The translations under genes and the position numbers were made by a program. The notes under the pieces were generated by a model. The model did no database searches, was not told the origin of the DNA, and saw only the letters and a list, made by a program, of their open reading frames with translations. This document shows, in pieces, positions 37,044 through 44,392 of a stretch of DNA of 64,000 bases (positions are counted from its first letter, which is position 1; each line of letters begins with the position of its first letter). Origin of the DNA: Campylobacter peloridis LMG 23910. Lineage in GTDB: Bacteria; Campylobacterota; Campylobacteria; Campylobacterales; Campylobacteraceae. The stretch lies in NCBI RefSeq assembly GCF_000816785.1, contig NZ_CP007766.1:186001-250000 (forward strand), given 5' to 3'.

Positions 37044-37049
37044 ATTATA
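37044..37049 (-). promoter_or_regulatory. -10 box of the toxin mRNA
   Basis: A perfect TATAAT on the minus strand lies 74 nt upstream of the toxin ATG, with no recognisable -35, as is usual for the genus. Transcription would begin near 37037 and give a structured leader of about 67 nt. Confidence 0.6.
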
Positions 37050-37113
37050 CTAACTTCTTTTAAATAAAACTTATCTTAGAAAAATTATATTGTATTTGAT
37101 AAGTTGATTTTAT

Positions 37114-37365
37114 TCACTCTAATAAATCTTTTAATGGAATTTCTAAACTTTTAGAAATTTTATATAAGTGCTCTAAGTTAAAATGTTTACCATATCGATT
37201 GCACTCACAATTTGAATAAAATGCAACTGATTTTATACCTATATCTAGGGCTAATTCAAGCTGAGAAATTCCTCTTTTCTCTCTAAATTTCCTTACATTT
37301 GATGATACTTTTTTATAAAAATTTAGAATTTCTTTTTTGCTAGAATTGCTAAAGTCATCTTTCAT
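37114..37365 (-). CDS. XRE-family HTH regulator divergent from cas9
   Basis: This 83-residue protein is essentially one Cro/C1-type helix-turn-helix domain (about 22-82). Motifs are NVRKFREKRGISQLELALDIGIKS, then a variable recognition helix (VAFYSNCECNRY), HFNLEHLYKISKSLEIPLKDLL. It has no sensor domain. The RBS CAGGAT is 6 nt before the ATG. It is divergent from cas9 across 106 bp and upstream of the toxin ORF on the same strand. It could control either neighbour or itself; targets are unknown. Confidence 0.85.
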   Translation of the reverse strand: MKDDFSNSSKKEILNFYKKVSSNVRKFREKRGISQLELALDIGIKSVAFYSNCECNRYGKHFNLEHLYKISKSLEIPLKDLLE

Positions 37366-37420
37366 TGTTTATCCTGATTTTAATTAAAAATATTAAAACA
37401 TTTTTTGTTATTTTATTTAC

Positions 37421-37443
37421 AAATATAAAATATTTAATATAAT
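37421..37443 (+). promoter_or_regulatory. cas9 promoter with adjoining inverted repeat
   Basis: TATAAT at 37438-37443 is 29 nt before the cas9 ATG, giving a leader near 20 nt, and AAGGA provides the RBS. Immediately upstream lies AAATAT-AAA-ATATTT (37421-37435), a perfect 6-3-6 inverted repeat that could be an operator for the divergent XRE protein. In such AT-rich DNA the repeat may be fortuitous. Confidence 0.5.
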
Positions 37444-37471
37444 ATCATTTATTTTAAGCATAAGGACAAAT

Positions 37472-40459
37472 ATGAAAATCTTAGGTTTTGATATAGGGAT
37501 AAATTCTATAGGTTGGGCTTTTGTTGAAAATGATGAGTTAAAAGATTGTGGGGTTAGAATATTTACAAAAGCTGAAAATCCAAAAAACAAAGAATCTTTA
37601 GCCTTACCTAGACGCAATGCAAGAAGCAATAGAAGGCGTCTTAAAAGAAGAAAATCAAGATTAATTGCTATTAAGCACATTTTAGCTAAAGAATTAAATT
37701 TAAATTATAAAGATTATATAGCAAATGATGGGGAATTGCCTAAAGCTTATGAAGGAAAACTAACTAATGTTTATGAGTTAAGATATAAAGCTTTAAATCA
37801 AAAATTAGAAGCTAAAGATTTAGCAAGAGTTATTTTACATATAGCAAAACATCGTGGTTATATGAATAAAAATGAAAAAAAATCAAATGATAGTGAAAAA
37901 GGAAAAATTTTAAGTGCTTTAAAAAATAATGCTTTAAAATTAGAAAAATATCAAAGCGTTGGAGAATATTTTTATAAAGAATTTTTTCAAAAATATAAAG
38001 AAAATACTAAAAATTTCATCAAGATTCGCAATACTAAAGATAATTATAATAATTGCGTTTTAGCAAGTGATTTAGAAAAAGAATTAAAATTAATCTTAGA
38101 AAAACAAAAAGAATTTGGATATAGCTATAATGATGATTTTATAAAAGAAATTATAAATATTGCATTTTTTCAAAGACCATTAAAAGATTTTTCACATTTA
38201 GTAGGAAGTTGTACTTTTTTTGAAGAAGAAAAGCGAGCTTGTAAAAATTCATATAGTGCTTGGGAATTTGTAGCTTTGAGTAAGATTATTAATGAATTAA
38301 AAAGGCTAGAAAAAATAAGCGGAGAGCTTATATCAGCTCAAACAATAAATGAAATTTTAAACCATATTTTAGATAAAGGAAATATTACTTATAAAAAATT
38401 TAGATCTTGTATTAATCTACACGAAAGCATTGAATTTAAAAGTCTTAACTACGACAAAGATAATGCAGAAAGTGCAAAATTAGTTGATTTTAAAAAATTA
38501 ATAGAATTTAAAAAAGCTTTGGGAGAACATTCTTTTAACAGACAAGAATTAGATGAAATAGCAACTCACATTACTTTGATAAAAGATAATGATAAATTAA
38601 AAACTGCTTTAGAAAAATATAATTTAAATAATGAACAAATTAATGCTTTATTAGAAATTGAATTTAATGATCACATAAACCTTAGCTTTAAAGCATTAAA
38701 TTTAATCTTGCCTTTGATGAGAGAGGGAAAAAGATATGATGAAGCATGTGAAATTGTAAATTTAAAATCAAAAACAAGCAATCAAAAGCAAGATTTGCTT
38801 CCAGCTTTTTGTGATAGTATATTTTCGCAAGAGCTTAGCAATCCTGTTGTAAATAGAGCTATAAGTGAGTATAGAAAAGTATTAAATGCTTTGCTTAAAA
38901 AATATGGCAAAGTGCATAAAATTCATTTAGAATTAGCAAGAGATGTAGGGCTTAGCAAAAAGGCAAGAGAAAAAATAGAAAAAGAACAAAAAGAAAATAA
39001 GGAAATTAATGATTGGGCTTTAGATGAGTGTGAAAAATTCGGGCTTAAAGCAAATAATAAAAATATTTTAAAATTAAAACTTTGGAAAGAACAAAAAGAA
39101 ATTTGTGCTTATAGCGGTAAAAAAATATCTATAGAGCATTTAAAAGATGAAAAAGCTTTAGAAGTTGATCATATATATCCTTATTCAAGAAGTTTTGATG
39201 ATTCATATATGAATAAGGTTTTGGTTTTTACCAAAGAAAATCAAGAAAAACTCAACAAAACACCTTTTGAAGCTTTTGGAAAAAATATAGAAAGATGGAA
39301 TAAAATTCAAGCATTAGCACAAAATCTTCCTTATAAAAAGAAAAATAAAATTTTAGATGAAAATTTTAAAGATAAACAACAACAAGACTTTATTAGTAGA
39401 AATTTAAATGATACAAGATATATTGCAACTTTAATAGCTAAATACACAAAAGAATATTTAAATTTTTTACCTTTAAATGAAAATGAAAATACAAATTTAA
39501 AAAGCGGAGAAAAAGGAAGTAAGATTCATGTTCAAACTATCAATGGTATGCTTACTTCAGTTTTAAGACACACTTGGGGTTTTGATAAAAAAGATAGAAA
39601 TAACCATCTTCACCATGCACTTGATGCCATTATAGTTGCTTATAGCACAAACTCAATCATAAAAGCTTTTTCGGATTTTAAAAAAAATCAAGAGCTTTTA
39701 AAAGCAAAGCTTTATGCTAAAGAACTTACAAGTGATAATTATAAACATCAAGCTAAATTTTTTGAACCTTTTGAAGGATTTAGAGAAAAAATTTTAAATA
39801 AAATTGATGAGATATTTGTTTCAAAACCACCTAGAAAAAGAGCAAGAGGAACTTTACATAAAGAAACTTTTTATCCTGAAGAAACAATGATTAAAAAATA
39901 CAATTCTAAAGAAGGTTTAAATATAGCATTAAATTGTGGAAAAATAAGGAAAATAGGCACAAAATATGTTGAAAATGATACTATGGTAAGACTTGATATC
40001 TTTAAAAAGCAAAATAAATTTTATGCTATACCTATTTATACTATGGATTTTGCCTTAGGAATTTTACCAAATAAGATTGTAATTGCAGGCAAAGATAAAA
40101 ATAACAATCCAAAACAATGGCAAGAAATAGATGAAAGTTATGAATTTTGTTTTTCATTATATAAAAATGATTTGATTTTGTTGCAAAAAAAAGATATGCA
40201 AGAAGCTGAATTTGCTTATTATAATAGTTTTGATATAGATAGTTCTCGTATAAATATTAAAAAACATGATAATAAATTTGAAAATTTAACAGACAATCAA
40301 AAATTATTATTCACAAATCAAGAAAAAAATAGAACAGGAATTCAAAATTTAAAAATATTTGAAAAATATATTGTAACTCCACTTGGAGACAAAATAAAAG
40401 CAGATTTTCAGCCAAGACAAAATATTTCTTTAAAAACAAGCAAAAAATATGGCTTATGA
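37472..40459 (+). CDS. cas9: CRISPR-associated endonuclease Cas9 (type II-C)
   Basis: Cas9 is the crRNA:tracrRNA-guided DNA nuclease. The 995-residue protein is a compact type II-C enzyme closely resembling C. lari Cas9 (about 1003 residues). RuvC-I has Asp7 in LGFDIGINSIGW. The Arg-rich bridge helix RRNARSNRRRLKRRKSR is at about 48-64. RuvC-II lies in KIHLELARDVG near 485. The HNH motif EVDHIYPYSRSFDDS has its catalytic His at 567. RuvC-III HHALDA is at 714-719. All nuclease residues are present, so it is predicted active. The C-terminal PAM-interacting region is the most divergent part. It overlaps cas1 by 11 nt. Confidence 0.97.
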   Translation: MKILGFDIGINSIGWAFVENDELKDCGVRIFTKAENPKNKESLALPRRNARSNRRRLKRRKSRLIAIKHILAKELNLNYKDYIANDGELPKAYEGKLTNVYELRYKALNQKLEAKDLARVILHIAKHRGYMNKNEKKSNDSEKGKILSALKNNALKLEKYQSVGEYFYKEFFQKYKENTKNFIKIRNTKDNYNNCVLASDLEKELKLILEKQKEFGYSYNDDFIKEIINIAFFQRPLKDFSHLVGSCTFFEEEKRACKNSYSAWEFVALSKIINELKRLEKISGELISAQTINEILNHILDKGNITYKKFRSCINLHESIEFKSLNYDKDNAESAKLVDFKKLIEFKKALGEHSFNRQELDEIATHITLIKDNDKLKTALEKYNLNNEQINALLEIEFNDHINLSFKALNLILPLMREGKRYDEACEIVNLKSKTSNQKQDLLPAFCDSIFSQELSNPVVNRAISEYRKVLNALLKKYGKVHKIHLELARDVGLSKKAREKIEKEQKENKEINDWALDECEKFGLKANNKNILKLKLWKEQKEICAYSGKKISIEHLKDEKALEVDHIYPYSRSFDDSYMNKVLVFTKENQEKLNKTPFEAFGKNIERWNKIQALAQNLPYKKKNKILDENFKDKQQQDFISRNLNDTRYIATLIAKYTKEYLNFLPLNENENTNLKSGEKGSKIHVQTINGMLTSVLRHTWGFDKKDRNNHLHHALDAIIVAYSTNSIIKAFSDFKKNQELLKAKLYAKELTSDNYKHQAKFFEPFEGFREKILNKIDEIFVSKPPRKRARGTLHKETFYPEETMIKKYNSKEGLNIALNCGKIRKIGTKYVENDTMVRLDIFKKQNKFYAIPIYTMDFALGILPNKIVIAGKDKNNNPKQWQEIDESYEFCFSLYKNDLILLQKKDMQEAEFAYYNSFDIDSSRINIKKHDNKFENLTDNQKLLFTNQEKNRTGIQNLKIFEKYIVTPLGDKIKADFQPRQNISLKTSKKYGL

Positions 40460-41348
40460 TGAAGCTTTTAAAAGTATATTGATTTCAAATCAAGCAAAAC
40501 TAAGCCTTGAGCTAAATCATCTTGTTATAAAACAAGATGATAAAGAGGCTAGATTTTTTTTAAAAGATATTAATTTTATTATATTAGAGTCTTTACAAGC
40601 AAGTATTACTTCAAGTTTGCTTAGTATTTTAGCTAAATATAAAATTATACTTTTAACTTGCGATGAATCTCACAATATTAATGGAATTTTTTCTCCATTT
40701 TTAGGACATTTTATAAGTGCAAAAGTGGCTAAAAGACAAATTAAAGTAAGTTTGCAAAGAAAAGCAATTTTATGGCAAAAAATTATTAAAAACAAAATTT
40801 CAAATCAAGCTTATGTTTTAAAAACTACCAATCATTCTAAAGAAGCCAAAGAACTTTTAAATATGGCTAAAAATGTCAATTTAAACGACTCTAAAAACTT
40901 AGAATCAACCGCAGCTGCTTTATATTTTAAAACTTTATTTGGTAAAGATTTTGCAAGAAATGATATATGTTTTATAAATTCAGGATTAAATTATGGTTAT
41001 GCTATTATAAGATCGTTTATAGTTAGGGCTGTTTGCATAAGTGGGCTTTTACCATGGCAGGGTATAAAGCATGATAATATTTACAATGATTTTAATCTTT
41101 GTGATGATTTGATAGAAGTTTTTAGACCATTGATTGATTTATGTGTATTTAAATTAAAAGATATAAAAGATAGTGAATTTTTAGATAAAGAAACAAAACA
41201 AAAGTTAATTGGTATTTTGCAAGAAGAAGTTATTCTTGAAAATAAATCTTACCCTTTAAATAGGGCTATAAATTTTTATGTGCAAAATTTTAAAAATGCT
41301 TTATTAGACAATGATGAATTTATGATGGTATTTTATGATAGAAGATAA
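40449..41348 (+). CDS. cas1: CRISPR integrase Cas1
   Basis: Cas1 with Cas2 integrates new spacers. The 299-residue protein has the three expected metal-site residues: Glu152 in NLESTAAALYF, His208 in LLPWQGIKHDN and Glu223 in CDDLIEVFRPL. It is therefore probably active. It overlaps cas9 by 11 nt and cas2 by 14 nt. No cas4 or csn2 follows, as expected for type II-C. Confidence 0.96.
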   Translation: MAYDEAFKSILISNQAKLSLELNHLVIKQDDKEARFFLKDINFIILESLQASITSSLLSILAKYKIILLTCDESHNINGIFSPFLGHFISAKVAKRQIKVSLQRKAILWQKIIKNKISNQAYVLKTTNHSKEAKELLNMAKNVNLNDSKNLESTAAALYFKTLFGKDFARNDICFINSGLNYGYAIIRSFIVRAVCISGLLPWQGIKHDNIYNDFNLCDDLIEVFRPLIDLCVFKLKDIKDSEFLDKETKQKLIGILQEEVILENKSYPLNRAINFYVQNFKNALLDNDEFMMVFYDRR

Positions 41349-41760
41349 ATTTATGAGAGTTTTATTGATGTTTGATATGCCTACTAAAAGTAAAAAAGAT
41401 CAAAAAAATGCGAGCAAATTTAGAACTTCATTAATAAAACTTGGATTTTTTATGATGCAATTTAGTGTATATGTAAAAATTTGCAAAGGATTAACTTCGG
41501 CAAAAACAACGATAAAATCTGTAGAAAAAATTTTACCACCTTATGGAAATATAAGGGTTTTAACTATAACAGAAAAACAATTTGATAATATGCAAATTTT
41601 ATTAGGTGGAGTTTCTTTTAATGAAAAAATGAATGATGATAAAAATTTAGTTCTTTTTGAATATGATGAAAAAACTCAAGATTTTAAATATAGTAATGAA
41701 AAAACAAATAAACAAAATAAAACAAACAAACTTAAACAACCTAGTTTATTTGAATTTTAA
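41335..41760 (+). CDS. cas2: CRISPR-associated protein Cas2
   Basis: Cas2 is the dimeric partner of Cas1 in spacer acquisition. The 141-residue protein carries the ferredoxin-like strand MRVLLMFDMPTKSKKDQKNASKFR and a Lys/Asn-rich tail. ATG at 41335 gives the annotated start; an internal ATG at 41353 gives the core N-terminus MRVLLMFD and is a possible alternative. The 3' end faces the tracrRNA gene on the opposite strand. Confidence 0.95.
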   Translation: MIEDKFMRVLLMFDMPTKSKKDQKNASKFRTSLIKLGFFMMQFSVYVKICKGLTSAKTTIKSVEKILPPYGNIRVLTITEKQFDNMQILLGGVSFNEKMNDDKNLVLFEYDEKTQDFKYSNEKTNKQNKTNKLKQPSLFEF

Positions 41761-41761
41761 T

Positions 41762-41832
41762 GGTTTTAATGGGATTGTAACCCTGCGTGGATAACCAAAA
41801 ACCACTTATTTTAGTCTCTTTTTAAATTTCTT
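41762..41832 (-). ncRNA. tracrRNA
   Basis: On the minus strand, 41832-41809 is a 24-nt anti-repeat perfectly complementary to the crRNA repeat (AAGAAATTTAAAAAGAGACT then AAAA). A small stem GTGG/CCAC and the tail hairpin GGG-TTACAAT-CCC follow, then ATTAAAACC. The GGGTTACAATCCC and AAAACC elements match the Campylobacter jejuni tracrRNA tail. A perfect TATAAT (41844-41839) places the start near 41832. It runs head-on toward cas2. The 3' end is estimated, since no T-run was seen. Confidence 0.9.
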
Positions 41833-41838
41833 GGCGAA

Positions 41839-41844
41839 ATTATA
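41839..41844 (-). promoter_or_regulatory. -10 box of the tracrRNA
   Basis: A perfect TATAAT on the minus strand in GTTATAATTTCGCC, 7 nt upstream of the anti-repeat. It lies in the short gap between the tracrRNA and the distal end of the CRISPR array. Confidence 0.75.
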
Positions 41845-41886
41845 ACATAATTTTAGATATCTTTACCCAGAAAAACATCTAATTTT

Positions 41887-41919
41887 CTTTATTTGGTAAA
41901 AGTGTATTTTACCATAAAG
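41887..41919 (-). terminator. Hairpin at the downstream end of the CRISPR transcript
   Basis: On the minus strand the last repeat ends CTTTATGGTAAAA and is followed after 5 nt by TTTTACCAAATAAAG, an inverted copy with a 2-nt bulge. The resulting stem would form only after the final repeat has been transcribed. It could terminate or stabilise the array RNA before the tracrRNA promoter. No T-tract follows directly. Confidence 0.45.
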
Positions 41920-42665
41920 AAATTTAAAAAGAGACTAAAACTAATCGTTTGCCTCTATTTTTTCCAAAGGAAATTTTACCATAAAGAAATTTAAAAAGAG
42001 ACTAAAACTGGATATGCTCCATCATCCCCATTTTTTTTATTTTACCATAAAGAAATTTAAAAAGAGACTAAAACTGAAAGTAAATTCAATACCTACAACT
42101 TTTCCATTTTACCATAAAGAAATTTAAAAAGAGACTAAAACAGATATGTTAATTAGCAAAAACAACTTAAAATTTTACCATAAAGAAATTTAAAAAGAGA
42201 CTAAAACTGCCTTATCGTTTGTTATGGGACGATTTTGAATTTTACCATAAAGAAATTTAAAAAGAGACTAAAACAAAACGCCTTTTGCACTAACTTTAAC
42301 TTCAATTTTACCATAAAGAAATTTAAAAAGAGACTAAAACTAAGCAAGTTTTTCAGCTAACTCTGCAATAATTTTACCATAAAGAAATTTAAAAAGAGAC
42401 TAAAACTTTCAACTTCTTTAAAAGCTTATGATTATCATTTTACCATAAAGAAATTTAAAAAGAGACTAAAACATAATCACACGCCTTACACAAACTGATT
42501 TAATTTTACCATAAAGAAATTTAAAAAGAGACTAAAACCTTTGATAAGCTTTGCAGTTTGATTTGGCTATTTTACCATAAAGAAATTTAAAAAGAGACTA
42601 AAACATATGTGCTGTAGCTTCCAAAGTTTCTTTAATTTTACCATAAAGAAATTTAAAAAGAGACT
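41906..42665 (-). CRISPR. Type II-C CRISPR array, 12 repeats and 11 spacers
   Basis: Twelve 36-bp repeats begin at 41906, 41973, 42039, 42106, 42172, 42239, 42305, 42371, 42437, 42503, 42569 and 42635. On the plus strand each begins ATTTTACCATAAAGAAATTT and ends AGAGACTAAAAC. The first eleven are identical, and spacers are 30-31 bp. The twelfth keeps 31 bases and then reads CTATT in place of AAAAC. The anti-repeat polarity shows that crRNAs are made from the minus strand. The degenerate copy is therefore the upstream end. Each repeat ends in TATGGTAAAAT, matching the promoter-in-repeat layout known for type II-C arrays of Neisseria and Campylobacter. Confidence 0.98.
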
Positions 42666-42730
42666 CTATTATTACTATGAGTTACCCTTTTTTTGCATTT
42701 TGTCGTAAAAATTAAAGTGAAAATATAAAA

Positions 42731-43222
42731 TTAAAATATCTCCATAATGCTTATATCAAACCATAAAAGATTAAATTTAAGTAAAATTCCATAAATTACT
42801 GCACTAAATAATCCTGCGAAAATTCCTGCTAAAACATCATCTAGCATTACACCTAAACCACCTTTGGTTTTTTTATCGATTTTACCGATGATAGATGGTT
42901 TTGTGATATCAAAAAATCTAAATAAAACAAAAGAAAGCAAAAAAGTAAAAACGCTTTGTCCGCAAATTGCTAAGGCTAAAAATACCCCAACAACTTCATC
43001 TATAACAATGTGTTTATCATCATGTTTGCCTGTTTGCTTTTCGTATTGATCAATGATTTTTATAGAAACCAAAAAAAGCAAAATTGCTAGTAAAATCAAA
43101 GTTCCTATGCCTAAATACCGCAAAATAAAAAATGCAGGAATCAATGCTGCTATCGTTCCAAAGGTTCCTGGAGCTTTGTTAATACTACCTGAGTAAAAAA
43201 AAGTTAAAAATAATTTTTGCAT
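42731..43222 (-). CDS. pgpA: Phosphatidylglycerophosphatase A
   Basis: PgpA dephosphorylates phosphatidylglycerophosphate to phosphatidylglycerol in the inner membrane. The 163-residue protein has the family start FFYSGSINKAPGTFGTIAAL, the acidic motif HIVIDEVVGVFLAL near 72-85 and GGLGVMLDDVLAGIFAG near 121-137, with several membrane helices. It lies just outside the CRISPR array on the same strand as crRNA transcription. Confidence 0.9.
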   Translation of the reverse strand: MQKLFLTFFYSGSINKAPGTFGTIAALIPAFFILRYLGIGTLILLAILLFLVSIKIIDQYEKQTGKHDDKHIVIDEVVGVFLALAICGQSVFTFLLSFVLFRFFDITKPSIIGKIDKKTKGGLGVMLDDVLAGIFAGLFSAVIYGILLKFNLLWFDISIMEIF

Positions 43223-43225
43223 ATT

Positions 43226-44392
43226 TTACACCATATAAGACATTTGATGAAGTTTTATAAGTTGTTCATAAAATTCTTTATCACTTCTATGTTCTAAAAT
43301 TCCATGAGTTGGAAATAAATTGCTATAGATATTTTGTTTATTATGAAAACGATTAGGAAAAAGCTCTGATAAAATCAAAGCCGAAACTTCCCTTCTTATA
43401 AAAACTGCTGGTGGAATGATACCAAGTCTAAGTAAATTTTTTAAAGAATCTCCGTGATATTTCATATGATGATGTGCTCCATGAGGGCATGATTTAGTGC
43501 TAACTATCATTTTACATTCATCGCAAAATACAAATTCAGGAAGTATGGTTACTTCTATATTGTAATCTTTTGCAAAATCATCAAGCACGGTAAAAGCTCT
43601 GTTTTGATTAAAATACATCCCAAGTCCTGCATGATTTTGTCCTACAAAAACTTTATTGCAATCAAAACTTTTAGCTAAAGCACACTCTAAGATAGGATTT
43701 AAATGAGAGGCAAAAATTTTTATATTGTGTAAAGGTATAAGCAAAACTCTTGATGATGGTAGATAATTTTGTGCAAAAACATCAAAACAACGCTTTTTAA
43801 GGCTTAAGCTCAAACCATTATTTTCATAAGATTCTATTAAAAAGATTATTACTAGATCAGATTGTTCTATGGCCCATCTTAGAATTCTTTCATGTGCTCT
43901 ATGAAAAGGATCAAAACTTGAAACTATAGCTGTGATATTATGTGGATTTAGTCTTTTTTTGATTTTTTCAAATTCTTCTTTTAGGGTTTTAATGCGGTTT
44001 TGATAAATTTCAAAATCTCCACTAATGCAAATTTTTCCAAAATCTTGTATTAAGCAGGCATTGGGTCTAAAAATATCATTTGCATTTTTATCATTTTCAA
44101 ATTTACTTTCTAAATGTATGTGTCCAACGACTTTATCATCACATATAAATTCTAATTTTTCTCCAATTTTTGCATTTTTTAAAGTAGTGTCGTTTTCTTT
44201 GGTACTTGCGGGAGCAAAAGTTAGAGTATATGGAATTTTTTGTTTGTTAATCATTCCAGTAGATAAAACTTCATCTCTTTCTTTTTCATTCATTAGTTTC
44301 GTAAAAGAACCAAAAATTCCTTCTTTTATAAAACATAAAACTTCATATTCTTCTTCTGAGATTATAATGCTATTTTTTCTTTGTAATGCCAT
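43226..44392 (-). CDS. ATP-sulfurylase-like protein
   Basis: This 388-residue protein has the fold of sulfate adenylyltransferase (nucleotidylyltransferase superfamily). The ATP motif appears as FDPFHRAHERILRWA near 160-174, FVGQNHAGLG near 250, and a Cys/His segment FCDECKMIV then SCPHGAHHHMKYHG near 290-315. The usual RNPxHxxHE is replaced by SFDPFHRAHE. No other sulfate-assimilation gene is in view. True sulfurylase activity is plausible, but a different adenylyl transfer is possible. It lies between cemR and pgpA in a tight minus-strand operon. Confidence 0.72.
   Translation of the reverse strand: MALQRKNSIIISEEEYEVLCFIKEGIFGSFTKLMNEKERDEVLSTGMINKQKIPYTLTFAPASTKENDTTLKNAKIGEKLEFICDDKVVGHIHLESKFENDKNANDIFRPNACLIQDFGKICISGDFEIYQNRIKTLKEEFEKIKKRLNPHNITAIVSSFDPFHRAHERILRWAIEQSDLVIIFLIESYENNGLSLSLKKRCFDVFAQNYLPSSRVLLIPLHNIKIFASHLNPILECALAKSFDCNKVFVGQNHAGLGMYFNQNRAFTVLDDFAKDYNIEVTILPEFVFCDECKMIVSTKSCPHGAHHHMKYHGDSLKNLLRLGIIPPAVFIRREVSALILSELFPNRFHNKQNIYSNLFPTHGILEHRSDKEFYEQLIKLHQMSYMV

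Noticed and set aside
42666-42730. Conventional leader promoter beyond the array at the pgpA side
   Set aside because: No clear -10/-35 pair directed into the array was seen. The repeats themselves carry promoter-like ends, which suffices in type II-C systems.
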